From contig NZ_BNGS01000012.1 of NCBI RefSeq assembly GCF_014905555.1, positions 243,397 to 307,396 on the forward strand: 64,000 bases of DNA, written 5' to 3'. The notes beneath the pieces are model-generated. The model ran no database searches, had not been told where the DNA came from, and saw only the letters and a list, made by a program, of their open reading frames with translations. A program made the translations under genes and the position numbers. Positions 8,428-16,999 of this stretch are shown here, one piece after another (the first letter of the stretch is position 1; each line of letters starts with the position of its first letter). Origin of the DNA: Streptomyces sp. Y2F8-2 (GTDB lineage: Bacteria > Actinomycetota > Actinomycetes > Streptomycetales > Streptomycetaceae).

Positions 8428-9404
8428 AGCGCCTCCCGCACGCATCGGGTGCGCTGCACGCCCAGCCCGGTGATGGAACCCTCCATGACGTCGCCGTCAC
8501 GCAGCAGCCGGCCCCAGTGGAGGCCGTTGCCGGCCGGGCTGCCGGTCAACACCAGGTCACCGGGGAGGAGTCGGGATGTCCGGGAGATGTACGACACCAG
8601 GCGGGCGACCCCGAAGAGCATGTCCTTGGTGGACTCGTCCTGCATGGTCTCCCCGTTGAGTTTGAGGGTGACCCGCAGGTCGCCCGGGTCGGCGATCGAC
8701 TCGGCCGGCACGATCCACGGTCCGAGCGGCGTGAAGCCGGGTGCGTTCTTGCTGCGCAGCCAGTCCGTGCCGATGGCCGGCATGTCGCGGCGGAAGACGG
8801 TGGCACGGTCGGTGAGGTCGTTGGCGACGGTGTACCCGGCGACGTATTCCATCGCCTCCTCGACGGAGACGCGGTAGGCGGGCTTGGCGATGACGGCCGC
8901 CAACTCCAGCTCCCAGTCCGGCTTTTCGGCCCACGCGGGCAGGACCACGTCGTCGTACGGACCCGTGAGGGCGCTCGGCAGGCCGATGAACACGTACGGC
9001 AGGTCCTCGGCGGCCCGCCGGTCCATGATGGCGGCGATCTCCGCGCGTGCCTCCTCGACCGTGCGGGGGTCGTCAGGGGCTCGGTGGGCGACCTCCAGGT
9101 CGATCACGTGCTGCCGGTAGTTGGCGCCGGACTGGAAGATCTGCCGCGGCTCGACCGGGGCGTGCACCCGCAGGCCCTCCAGTGGCCGCCAGCCGAGGGC
9201 GTCGTCGTCCACGAGGGACTGCAGGACGGGGAGGGTCTCCTCCCACCGCTCCAGTACGGCACGCACACCGGACGGCGTCCAGTCCAGGGTCCTGCTCAGG
9301 TCCAGCACCCGCTCCTTAGCCAGCAGTCCGGGAAACGGCCCGCCGTCCGGGGCGGAGAACGTGCCGAGCGCGAACGGACCGACAGGTTGCCCGAGTGTTG
9401 CCAT
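8424..9404 (-). CDS. Fumarylacetoacetate hydrolase family protein
   Basis: First gene of the catabolic operon; 326 residues. The FAH core is visible as PDWELELAAVIAKPAY (metal-binding Glu pair), GYTVANDLTDRATVF, and GDLVLTGSPAGNG near the C-terminus. ATG 9404 follows GGGAGGA. It is only distantly similar to the second FAH protein at 3049-4020, so the two probably act on different intermediates. The divergent LysR gene starts 122 bp away, and their shared intergenic region should hold the operon promoter. Confidence 0.9.
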   Translation of the reverse strand: MATLGQPVGPFALGTFSAPDGGPFPGLLAKERVLDLSRTLDWTPSGVRAVLERWEETLPVLQSLVDDDALGWRPLEGLRVHAPVEPRQIFQSGANYRQHVIDLEVAHRAPDDPRTVEEARAEIAAIMDRRAAEDLPYVFIGLPSALTGPYDDVVLPAWAEKPDWELELAAVIAKPAYRVSVEEAMEYVAGYTVANDLTDRATVFRRDMPAIGTDWLRSKNAPGFTPLGPWIVPAESIADPGDLRVTLKLNGETMQDESTKDMLFGVARLVSYISRTSRLLPGDLVLTGSPAGNGLHWGRLLRDGDVMEGSITGLGVQRTRCVREAL

Positions 9405-9525
9405 GAGATGTCCTCCCACTGGGTTGCGGTCTACTCTGACCCCGATCGGCCAATCACGGAAATCAATCCTGTAAATGCGTCGGATCCACGTCATGGATGG
9501 CTTTCTCGTTGCTAGGCGGTGCCCG
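9405..9525. promoter_or_regulatory. Divergent promoter region of catabolic operon and LysR gene
   Basis: This 121-bp region separates two divergent starts and includes an AT-richer core around 9450-9475. By analogy with LysR-regulated catabolic operons it should carry the LysR site. I could not pick one convincing T-N11-A palindrome. Confidence 0.5.
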
Positions 9526-10464
9526 GTGAACCTGTCCCGACTCGACCTGAACCTGGTGGTCGCCCTGCGCGCGCTGCTGGAGGAACGCAACGTGACCCGG
9601 GCCGGCGAGCGCATCGGACTGAGCCAGCCCGCGATGAGCGCCGCACTGGCCCGGCTGCGCCGACATTTCGACGACGAATTGCTCGCGCGCACCGGCAACG
9701 CCTATGAACTGACCCCGCTCGGTGTCGCCCTGCGTGACCGCAGCGCCACCGCGTGCGACTTGCTGGAACGCGTCTTCTCCAGCCAGGCCGACTTCGACCC
9801 GGCCGCCGAGACCCGCGAGTTCACCCTGCTCGCCTCCGACTACGGGGCGGCCGTGTTCGGCGCCGAGCTCGCCCGCAACGTGCACCAGGAGGCGCCCGGG
9901 ATCCGGCTCACCTTCCAGCACCCGGCGCCGTCCGTCGTCGAGAACACGGCCACCGTGCTGAGCACCGTCGACGGACTGCTGATGCCGCACGGCGTGATCG
10001 ACGGCTTCCCCACCGTCGACCTCTTCCAGGACCGATGGCTGTGCCTGGTGGCGGACGACCATCCCGAGGTCGGCGACGAGCTCACGCTGGACGAGCTGGC
10101 CGGGCTGCCCTGGGCCGTCTACCAGCGCCCCTTCGACGCCCCGGCCGCCCGGCAGCTCAGCATGATCGGTATCAGCCCCCGGGTGGAGGTCTCCGTGCAG
10201 ACGTTCCAGATGCTGCCCCACATGGTGGAGGGCACCCGCCGGGTGGCGATGATCCAGGAGCGCCTGGCGCGCAGAGCGGTCCGCTCCGCCGCCGTCCGCG
10301 TCCTGCCCTGCCCCTTCGAGGCGGTGCCGGTACAGGAGGCGCTGTGGTGGCACCCGGTGCACGCTCAGGACGCGGCCCACATCTGGCTGCGGCACAAGGC
10401 CGCGGAGGTGGGCGCCACACTGGCGGGCCCCGATGCGAAGCAGCCGGATGCGGATCGGCTCTGA
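9526..10464 (+). CDS. LysR-family transcriptional regulator (NodD-like)
   Basis: GTG 9526 gives VNLSRLDLNLVVALRALL, the usual beginning of NodD/LinR-type LysR proteins; in-frame ATGs at 9475 and 9493 would add a non-conserved extension. The winged HTH occupies residues about 5-65, with VTRAGERIGLSQPAMSAALA as recognition helix region. The effector-binding domain follows (about 312 residues in all). It is divergent from the aromatic operon, so it is very probably its aromatic-effector-dependent activator. Confidence 0.9.
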   Translation: MNLSRLDLNLVVALRALLEERNVTRAGERIGLSQPAMSAALARLRRHFDDELLARTGNAYELTPLGVALRDRSATACDLLERVFSSQADFDPAAETREFTLLASDYGAAVFGAELARNVHQEAPGIRLTFQHPAPSVVENTATVLSTVDGLLMPHGVIDGFPTVDLFQDRWLCLVADDHPEVGDELTLDELAGLPWAVYQRPFDAPAARQLSMIGISPRVEVSVQTFQMLPHMVEGTRRVAMIQERLARRAVRSAAVRVLPCPFEAVPVQEALWWHPVHAQDAAHIWLRHKAAEVGATLAGPDAKQPDADRL

Positions 10465-10862
10465 CACCGGCGCGGCGGCGGCCCGTGAGGGAGGGGGACC
10501 CGCCCCTTCGGGCAGCGGTGGCCGGCCCGTGCCCGCCTCGCCGTCGTGCCGGCGGAGGGCGAGGCGGGCGGACTGCGGTCGGGCGCGGTCGCGACACGGA
10601 CTCGGCGCCGGAGGCGTCCGATCTGACGGGAGCGCCGCCCCGCCGAGGCCTCGCACCGGGAGCGCCACCGCGGTCTCCGCTCATGAGCGCCGCCGAGGCC
10701 TCGCACCGGGGCGCCGCCGAGGCCTCGCACCGGGGCGCCGCCGCGGACGTACTGCACCGGCCGCCGCCCGCCGAGCGGGAACGCTGCCATCACGAGCGGA
10801 GGCGGGTGGAGACGCGGCCCGTCGTGTCGGCTTCCGTGTGGTCGGCCCAATGGGCGTCCCGC
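10465..10862. other. Convergent intergenic region with tandem repeats
   Basis: This 398-bp gap lies between the convergent LysR and MFS genes. I see no gene. It contains three copies of a 20-bp GC-rich repeat and several short hairpins. Confidence 0.5.
10641..10734. repeat. Three copies of a 20-bp direct repeat
   Basis: The unit CGCCGAGGCCTCGCACCGGG occurs at 10641-10660, 10691-10710 and 10715-10734. Each copy contains the palindrome GAGGCCTC. It looks like a slippage-prone minisatellite or remnants of a duplicated hairpin. Confidence 0.85.
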
Positions 10863-12137
10863 TCAGGCCAGTTGTTCGGGCAGCGGCCGGGTGTCCGTCG
10901 CGGCGGCGCGGCGACGGACACCCGTCATTCCCGCCGCGACGACCGCGGCGGCCAGCCCGAGGACGCCCACCGCACCGGCGAGACCGCCGACGGCCGACCC
11001 CACGGCGAGCAGGACCAGCGGGCAGACGCACTCGCCGGCGAAGAAGGCCGCCATCCACAACCCCGTGCCCCGGCCGCGGTCCTCGAACGCCAGCCGTGAC
11101 ATGGCGCTGGTGAGGAGGGCGGGCAGCAGCATGCCGGTGCCCAGGCAGTTGACCACCGCACCCACGACCAGCAGCGGGACGCCTCCGGCGAGGAACATCA
11201 CCCCGAACCCGGCCGCGCAGATCGCGAGGACGGCGGGCAGCATGGGGTCCGGGGAGCGCTTCAGCCGGGCGAAGGTGACCGCTCCGCCGACGGTGGCGGC
11301 GCTCGCGATCGCGGTGGCCAGGCCGATCACGGCGGAGTTCGTCACCCCCAGGTCGTCGAGCAGGTACGCCATCTCCACGGGGACGGTGTAGAAGACCATC
11401 GCCCCGAAGAAGGTGAGGGCACAGATGCCCGCCCACTGCCGCCAGGGGAACGGCCTCCGGGTGCCGACCGCCGCCGTCTCGGCTCGGGCCTCTTCGGCTG
11501 ACGCACGGGCGGCCGGGTTGGGCAGGACGACAGCCATCAGCGGGGCGAGTAGCAGGCTCACGGCGTAGACCCAGAAGGGCCCGCGCCAGCCCGCCGACCC
11601 GGCGGCGCCGCCGATCACGAAGAAGACGGTGGCCGACGCGGAGGCGCACATGGTCTGCAGGGCCAGGTACTTCACCCGCCGCTGCCCGGTGTAGTAGTCG
11701 CCGATCAGCGTGGTGCAGCAGGTCATGATGGCGGCCTCGGCGACACCGACCAGGACTCGGCCGGCGATGATCGCGCCCAGCGAGTCCAGCCAGAGGGGCG
11801 CCGTACCGAACACGGCGTACAGGACGGTCGCCACGACCAGCAGGCGCTTGCGCCCCAGCCGGTCCACGATCACTCCGGCGAGCGGGGCCAGCAGCGCGAG
11901 CGCGAGCGCCGGAACGGTCAGCGCGAGGGGGACCAGCGCCTTGGCCCCCGGGGTCGACGCGAAGTGGTCCTGCATCTTCGGCAGTACCGGGGCGATCAGC
12001 ACCGCCCCCAGGATCGGCAGACAGCTGCCCGCCATCAGCAGGGCCACGCGCAGCAGATGGGCCGGGCCCGCCACGGCGACGGGCGACGGAGCGGCGTCAT
12101 CGACCGCGGCGGGAGGCAGGGGCACGGAACCGGGCAT
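10863..12137 (-). CDS. MFS transporter
   Basis: This is a 424-residue major facilitator with about 12 hydrophobic segments. The loop 2-3 signature DRLGRKRLLV lies near residue 90, and a long polar central loop (PNPAARASAEEARAE) separates the two halves. ATG 12137 has a GGAG site 5 nt upstream. It is transcribed toward the LysR gene. Proximity to the catabolic operon suggests aromatic-acid import, but a drug-efflux role is equally possible. Confidence 0.88.
   Translation of the reverse strand: MPGSVPLPPAAVDDAAPSPVAVAGPAHLLRVALLMAGSCLPILGAVLIAPVLPKMQDHFASTPGAKALVPLALTVPALALALLAPLAGVIVDRLGRKRLLVVATVLYAVFGTAPLWLDSLGAIIAGRVLVGVAEAAIMTCCTTLIGDYYTGQRRVKYLALQTMCASASATVFFVIGGAAGSAGWRGPFWVYAVSLLLAPLMAVVLPNPAARASAEEARAETAAVGTRRPFPWRQWAGICALTFFGAMVFYTVPVEMAYLLDDLGVTNSAVIGLATAIASAATVGGAVTFARLKRSPDPMLPAVLAICAAGFGVMFLAGGVPLLVVGAVVNCLGTGMLLPALLTSAMSRLAFEDRGRGTGLWMAAFFAGECVCPLVLLAVGSAVGGLAGAVGVLGLAAAVVAAGMTGVRRRAAATDTRPLPEQLA
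10888..10924. repeat. Perfect 14-bp inverted repeat at the MFS gene 3' end
   Basis: CGGGTGTCCGTCGC (10888-10901) and GCGACGGACACCCG (10911-10924) are perfect complements with a 9-nt loop. They lie inside the last codons of the MFS gene. The strong stem could act as a terminator or stabilise the mRNA end. Its core GGGTGTCCG is shared with the inner arm of the repeat at 1789. Confidence 0.8.
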
Positions 12138-12341
12138 CGCGACTCCAGGGGATGGTGTACGGAGCGGGTCGTTCTCTACGGAGCAGGCATGCCTTGGACG
12201 AGCGCCGAGGGGCAGGGCATGCGGCGAGGCGAGGGCCGCACACCGGCGGCTGATCCGGACAAACGGCGTGCGGGTAGGGACGACTATGGGTTGTCCGAGG
12301 GCCCGCGGCCATCCTCCGCACGATCCGAATCCCGTATCCGC

Positions 12342-12362
12342 GTCATCCACGCGGTGGATGAC
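12342..12362. promoter_or_regulatory. Palindromic putative operator
   Basis: GTCATCCAC-gcg-GTGGATGAC is a perfect 9+9 bp palindrome with a 3-bp centre. It lies 205 bp upstream of the MFS start, and its size suits a dimeric GntR- or TetR-type repressor. No regulator gene of that type is adjacent. Confidence 0.4.
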
Positions 12363-12448
12363 CCTGGGTGGGTGCGGGAGGGCAGTGGGCCGGCCCGGGC
12401 CGCGAAGCCGACGCTGTTCCTGAGGGTGGAAGCGGCAACGGTCTGCCA

Positions 12449-12535
12449 GTCTTGGAGGTGTCCCGGCGGCTGGGGCGCAAGGGCATCAACGAGGCGGCGG
12501 ACACCTACGGGGCGCCTCACCCGGGACCCCACTGA
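12449..12535 (+). pseudogene. Relic of a tyrosine recombinase (integrase) C-terminus
   Basis: Translation gives LEVSRRLGRKGINEAADTYG before a stop. This matches the end of actinobacterial phage/ICE integrases, where the usual form is VSRRLGH-x-s-i-x-T-T-A-D-T-Y-G-H. The upstream catalytic domain is absent and the catalytic His position (LGH) is changed to LGR. It marks a former integration event. Confidence 0.5.
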
Positions 12536-12635
12536 CCGGGCGGGCATGGTGATGAATGTGCAGTGCGCTGACCGGGCACCGTGCCGGCCGATGCGGCATG
12601 ATCCAGCGTTTTCGCAGGTCGGAGGGTGGTCTGGT

Positions 12636-13367
12636 ATGTGCGGTCGATATGTCTCCACCCGTGGCCCCCAGGACCTCGTACGACTGTTCAGGGTCACCGA
12701 CTGGGACGAGCGGGACGACCTGCCGCCGAGCTGGAACGTCGCTCCGACGGACGACGTGTGGGCGGTTCTCGAACGCGCGCCTCGCGGCTCGGGAGCCGTC
12801 CGGCGGCAGTTGCGCCCGCTGCGGTGGGGCCTGGTGCCGTCCTGGGCGAAGGACCCGAAGATCGGCGCCAGGATGATCAACGCGCGGATGGAGACCGTGC
12901 ACGAGAAGCCCGCCTTCCGCCTGGCCTTCCTCAGGCGGCGCTGTCTGCTGCCCGCCGACGGTTTCTACGAGTGGCAGCAGGTCCCGGCCACCGGCAAGGG
13001 GAAGGCCCGCAAGCAGCCGTACTTCATCAGCCCGCAGGACGGCCAGGTCATGGCCCTGGCGGGGCTGTACGAGTTCTGGCGTGACCCGTCGGCGGCCGAG
13101 GACGACGATTCCGCCTGGTGGACGACCTGCACCATCCTCACCACGGAGGCCACCGACGCCGCGGGCCGCATCCACCCCCGGATGCCGCTGGCCGTCGACC
13201 CCGGCCACCAGGACGCCTGGCTCGACCCCACGCACCAGGACCCGGCCCGGCTGCGCGCCCTGCTGAACCCACCCGCCGACGGCCGTCTGGACGCCCGCCC
13301 TGTCTCCACGGCCGTCAACGACGTCCGGAACAACGGCCCTCAACTGCTGGAGCGAGCCGAGGCCTAG
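12636..13367 (+). CDS. SOS response-associated peptidase (SRAP, YedK/HMCES-like)
   Basis: This is a 243-residue SRAP-domain protein. It starts MCGRY, exposing catalytic Cys2 after Met removal. It continues with PSWNVAPT, LRWGLVPSWAKD, INARMETV, CLLPADGFYEWQ and HPRMPL. All are family hallmarks, including the Asn of NAR, the Glu of GFYEW and the His of HPRMP. YedK/HMCES covalently captures abasic sites in single-stranded DNA. GGAGG lies about 10 nt upstream of ATG 12636. It appears to be an isolated gene. Confidence 0.95.
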   Translation: MCGRYVSTRGPQDLVRLFRVTDWDERDDLPPSWNVAPTDDVWAVLERAPRGSGAVRRQLRPLRWGLVPSWAKDPKIGARMINARMETVHEKPAFRLAFLRRRCLLPADGFYEWQQVPATGKGKARKQPYFISPQDGQVMALAGLYEFWRDPSAAEDDDSAWWTTCTILTTEATDAAGRIHPRMPLAVDPGHQDAWLDPTHQDPARLRALLNPPADGRLDARPVSTAVNDVRNNGPQLLERAEA

Positions 13368-13370
13368 ACT

Positions 13371-13392
13371 CCGACGGCTCGACGCCCGTCGG
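13371..13392 (+). terminator. Short hairpin after SRAP gene
   Basis: CCGACGG (13371-13377) and CCGTCGG (13386-13392) form a 7-bp stem 3 nt past the stop codon. There is no U-run, which is usual for Streptomyces terminators. Confidence 0.4.
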
Positions 13393-13454
13393 CGTATTCG
13401 CTCGTATGCTGGTCCCCGAATCGCTCAAACGAACATTCAAGGGCGGGAGGCCTC

Positions 13455-14543
13455 ATGCGTGAGCCGGTCGATCTCAGGCGCCGGCGGATCCTGGCCGCGG
13501 TGCAGTCGCGCGGTGCGGCGCGGGTGCGGGACCTCGCCGCCGAGCTCCAGGTGTCCGTGGTGACGATCCGCCGGGACGTGGAGGAGCTGACCCGAGAGGG
13601 GAAGCTGCGGCGCGGTCACGGGGTGGTCCGCTCGACGCTTCCCGCTCAGGAGGTGCCGGGCACCCCCGTCGCGGACGGGGACACGGTCGCCGTGGTGGTG
13701 CCCGAGCGGCATTCGTACCTCTACGAGACCCTGCACGGCGCCCGCACCGCGCTGGAGGATGCCGGCCTGCGCATCGCCCTGCACATCGCGCCGCAGGTGC
13801 CCGGAGCGGAACGCCCGCAGGTGGAGCGGGCGCTGGCGGAGGGCGTACGCGGTGTTCTCCTCGCGCCGCGGTGGCGCACTCCGGCGGCCGAGGAGGCCGA
13901 CCACGAGTGGCTCGCGGACCTCGGCGTACCGACGGTGCTGATGGAACGGCGGCCCCGCAAGGGCAGCGCCCTGCACGCGATGGACTCGGTGTGCTCCGAC
14001 CACTGGTACGGCGCCCATCTCGCCGTGCAGCACCTGGTGGGTCTCGGGCACCGGCGGATCGTCTTCGCGACACGCGACGACAGCCCCACCGCGCGGAGCC
14101 TGCGGGCCGCCCTGGGCGAGGTCGCCGAGGCGCATCCGCTCGTCGAGGAGTGGGCCTGGGCGCTCAGTTCCCCCGCGGCCGGGGAGGGCGGGTCGACGGA
14201 CCTGGCCGCTCTGCTGCGCAAGCTCGGGGCCACCGCGGCCGTGCTGCACGGCGACGTCGACGCCCTGATGCTGGTTCAGCAGCTCGCAGAGAAGGGTGTG
14301 CGGGTCCCCCAGGACTGCTCGGTCGTGGCGTACGACGACGTGGTGGCAGGACTCGGCACACCCCGGCTGACCGCCGTCTCGCCGCCCAAGGGCGAGGTGG
14401 GCCGCGTCGCCGCCGAACTGCTGCTGCGGCGGCTCGACGGCTCCGGCAACGGCGCGCTCGCCCTCGCATCGGTGCAGCGCATCGAGCTGCTGCCCACGCT
14501 GATCGTCCGCGACTCCACCGGCGAGCCCCCACGAGTGGGATGA
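13455..14543 (+). CDS. DeoR-type HTH / LacI-type sugar-binding regulator
   Basis: This is a 362-residue hybrid regulator. Residues about 5-60 form a DeoR winged helix (LRRRRILAAVQSRGAARVRDLAAEL, VSVVTIRRDVEEL). Residues about 75-355 form a periplasmic-binding-protein-like sugar sensor of the LacI/GalR type, including HLVGLGHRRIVF and VPQDCSVVAYDD. It precedes the sugar ABC genes on the same strand, and direct repeats lie just after it, so it is probably the local repressor. The inducer is probably the imported oligosaccharide. Confidence 0.9.
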   Translation: MREPVDLRRRRILAAVQSRGAARVRDLAAELQVSVVTIRRDVEELTREGKLRRGHGVVRSTLPAQEVPGTPVADGDTVAVVVPERHSYLYETLHGARTALEDAGLRIALHIAPQVPGAERPQVERALAEGVRGVLLAPRWRTPAAEEADHEWLADLGVPTVLMERRPRKGSALHAMDSVCSDHWYGAHLAVQHLVGLGHRRIVFATRDDSPTARSLRAALGEVAEAHPLVEEWAWALSSPAAGEGGSTDLAALLRKLGATAAVLHGDVDALMLVQQLAEKGVRVPQDCSVVAYDDVVAGLGTPRLTAVSPPKGEVGRVAAELLLRRLDGSGNGALALASVQRIELLPTLIVRDSTGEPPRVG

Positions 14544-14547
14544 GCGT

Positions 14548-14589
14548 TTGACCGTTTCATTTTCTTCTGATCGATCTCTTGACCGTTTC
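14548..14589. promoter_or_regulatory. Direct-repeat operator candidate upstream of sugar operon
   Basis: TTGACCGTTTC occurs at 14548-14558 and again at 14579-14589, a 31-bp period (about three helical turns). The site lies between the regulator stop and the binding-protein start. A looser copy, TTGAATGTTCG on the minus strand, lies at 13430-13440 just before the regulator gene. DeoR-type proteins commonly bind such repeats, so this is probably the operator. Confidence 0.6.
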
Positions 14590-14663
14590 TTGTGCGGCCG
14601 TGAGGATTCCCGTGTCTCGAACAGGTCGTGTCCGTACGGACACCAGCAGCCGCGGGAGGCACC

Positions 14664-15995
14664 ATGCCTGGTCGACAGAGCCGTCGATCCGTGCTCGCCG
14701 CGATGGCCGCGCTACCGCTGACAGGGGCCGTGAGCGCCTGCAGCGGCTCGGCGGGTTCCCCGTCGCGCGGCACCGGCAGGACCACGCGCATCACCTTCTG
14801 GTCCGCCCTGCGCGGCAGCAAGGAGGTGGTGGACGCGTTCAATCGCACGCATGACCGCATCCAGGTCGACTTCCAGCAGATCCCCTCCGGAGGGCAGGGC
14901 GGCTACGCCAAACTCAGCAACGCCGCCCGGGCCGGCAACGCGCCCGACGTCGCCACCATCGAGTACCCGCAGGTCCCCGGCTTCGCCATCGACGGCGTCG
15001 CCCGTGACATCACCGCGCTCGTCAGCGACACCCTGCGCGCCAAACTGCTGCCGCAGGCCCTCGGCCTGACCACCTTTCAAGGTCGGGTGTTCAGCGTCCC
15101 GCTCGACGTCGAGCCGATGGTCATGCACTACCGGGCGGACCTGTTCGAGCGGTACGGACTCCGAGTACCGCGTACCTGGGACGAGTTCGCGGCCCTGGCC
15201 CGCACCGTCAGGCGCAAAGCCCCGGAGCGGCGGCTGGTGCTGTTCCCCACCGACGGGGCCACGCAGTTCGCCGCGTACTCCTGGCAGGCGGGCGCCCACT
15301 GGTTCGACACCTCCCACGGCGCGTGGAACGTCTCCCTCGCCGACGGCCCCACCCGGCGCACCGCGGCGTACTGGCAGCGGTTGATCGACGACGACGTGGT
15401 GTTCATGAACGCCGTCGAAAGCCGGCAGTCCGACGCGCAGATCGGCAACGGGCTGGTCCTCACCCGGCTGAGCGGCGCCTGGGACGCAGGTGCCCAGATG
15501 AAGGCGCGGCCCGGGCAGAAGGGCCAGTGGCGGATCGCCCCGCTGCCCCAGTGGGACACGGGCCGGCCCTACGTCGGCACGCACGGCGGCTCCACCTTCG
15601 CCGTCACCAAGGACAGCAAGCACCCTGAGGCGGCCATGGAGTTCATCGAGTGGCAGGTGTCCCACCCGGACGCGCTGCGCGCCCGCCTCTCCAGCGGCAC
15701 CAGCAGCCAGTACCCGGCGGCCTCCGCCCTCGTCGCCGTGGGACGCGCCGCCTTCGACCGGTCGTACTACGGCGGCCAGGACATCTACCGCCTGTTCGAG
15801 CAGGAGGCCCACAAGATCCGCGACGGCTGGGTCTGGGGACCCCGCATGACCGCCACCGGGAGAGTGATGCAGGACTCCTTCGCCCGCGTCGGCGCCGGCC
15901 AGGGCACCCTCATCGACGCCGTGCGCGCGGCTCAGGACGGCACCATGCCCGACCTGAAGGCCCTGGGCCTGTCCACCACCCAGCACAGCACCTGA
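14664..15995 (+). CDS. Sugar ABC transporter substrate-binding lipoprotein
   Basis: This is a 443-residue extracellular solute-binding protein (family 1). The N-terminus RQSRRSVLAAMAALPLTGA ends in a lipobox VSAC, so the protein is a lipoprotein; the twin Arg suggests Tat export. The mature part begins with a Ser/Gly linker, then ITFWSALRGSKEVVDAFN, typical of MalE-like proteins. ATG 14664 is preceded by GGGAGG; an in-frame start at 14628 lacks one. First structural gene of the sugar operon. Confidence 0.93.
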   Translation: MPGRQSRRSVLAAMAALPLTGAVSACSGSAGSPSRGTGRTTRITFWSALRGSKEVVDAFNRTHDRIQVDFQQIPSGGQGGYAKLSNAARAGNAPDVATIEYPQVPGFAIDGVARDITALVSDTLRAKLLPQALGLTTFQGRVFSVPLDVEPMVMHYRADLFERYGLRVPRTWDEFAALARTVRRKAPERRLVLFPTDGATQFAAYSWQAGAHWFDTSHGAWNVSLADGPTRRTAAYWQRLIDDDVVFMNAVESRQSDAQIGNGLVLTRLSGAWDAGAQMKARPGQKGQWRIAPLPQWDTGRPYVGTHGGSTFAVTKDSKHPEAAMEFIEWQVSHPDALRARLSSGTSSQYPAASALVAVGRAAFDRSYYGGQDIYRLFEQEAHKIRDGWVWGPRMTATGRVMQDSFARVGAGQGTLIDAVRAAQDGTMPDLKALGLSTTQHST

Positions 15996-16021
15996 GCCGC
16001 CCGAAAGGCAGGTGATGCCCC

Positions 16022-16999
16022 ATGACCGCGACCACCCCGCACGCCCCGGCCACCACGCTCCGCACCGCCGCCCCGGCCGCCGCCGGCCGCACCCGCAGGG
16101 CCGCCAGGCGTCGTCGACTCGCCGCCTGCGCCGCCCTGATGGCGCCCTTCTTCGCCCTGCTCGTCACCGTCTTCCTGATCCCCGTCGGCACCGCCGTCTA
16201 CCTCAGCTTCCACAGCGACGACCACCCCGGTCTCGGCTTCGGCCCCGGCCGCACGGTCTTCGTCGGGCTGCGCAGCTACGCGGCCGTCCTCACCGACCCC
16301 ACCTTCCTGTCCGGGCTCGGCACGGTCGCCCTGTACTGCCTGGTCTACATCCCCGTCATGGTCGTCGGCGCGCTCGCGCTCGCCCTCCTGCTGGACTCAG
16401 GCGTGGTACGCCTGCGCGCCTGGGCCCAGCTCGGGCTCTTCCTGCCGCACGCCGTTCCCGGCATCATCGCGGCGCTGATCTGGCTCTACCTCTACACGCC
16501 GGGCATCAGCCCCGTCATCGCCCTGTTCGCCAAGGCCGACATCACCATCGACTTCCTCGGCCTGCACACCGTGCTGCCCTCCATGGTGAACATCGCCCTG
16601 TGGAGCAACCTCGGCTACAACATGGTCGTCTTCTACGCCGCCCTGCAGGCCGTGCCCCGCGAGGTGATCGAGGCGTCCGTCGTCGACGGCGCGGGACCGG
16701 TGCGCACGGCTCTGCAGGTCAAGACGCCGCTGGTGCGCGCCTCCATCGTGATGGTCGCCATGTTCACCCTCATCTGGGGACTGCAGCTGTTCACCGAGCC
16801 GATGCTGCTCAGCCAGTCCTCACCGATGATCAACTCTCGCTTCTCGCCGAGCATGTACATCTACGACGCGGCCTTCACCCGCAACAACTACAGCCTGGCG
16901 GCGGCCGCCTCGGTCGTCCTGCTGCTGTGCACCATCGCCCTGTCCTACGGCGTCACCCGCTTCACCAGCCGCTCCACGACCGCCGAGGAGGCCCGATGA
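16022..16999 (+). CDS. Sugar ABC transporter permease (MalF-type)
   Basis: This 325-residue membrane protein has six predicted helices after an Ala/Arg-rich cytoplasmic N-terminus. The EAA loop is visible as EVIEASVVDGAGPVRTALQV, the contact site for the ATPase. It follows the binding-protein gene by 26 bp and overlaps the next permease as ATGA. It belongs to the CUT1 family for oligosaccharides. Confidence 0.93.
   Translation: MTATTPHAPATTLRTAAPAAAGRTRRAARRRRLAACAALMAPFFALLVTVFLIPVGTAVYLSFHSDDHPGLGFGPGRTVFVGLRSYAAVLTDPTFLSGLGTVALYCLVYIPVMVVGALALALLLDSGVVRLRAWAQLGLFLPHAVPGIIAALIWLYLYTPGISPVIALFAKADITIDFLGLHTVLPSMVNIALWSNLGYNMVVFYAALQAVPREVIEASVVDGAGPVRTALQVKTPLVRASIVMVAMFTLIWGLQLFTEPMLLSQSSPMINSRFSPSMYIYDAAFTRNNYSLAAAASVVLLLCTIALSYGVTRFTSRSTTAEEAR

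Larger units (their letters stand above)
12138..12635. other. Intergenic region with palindrome and integrase relic
   Basis: This 498-bp stretch lies between the divergent MFS and SRAP genes. Apart from the palindrome at 12342 and the integrase remnant near 12449-12535, no gene is supportable. Confidence 0.5.
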
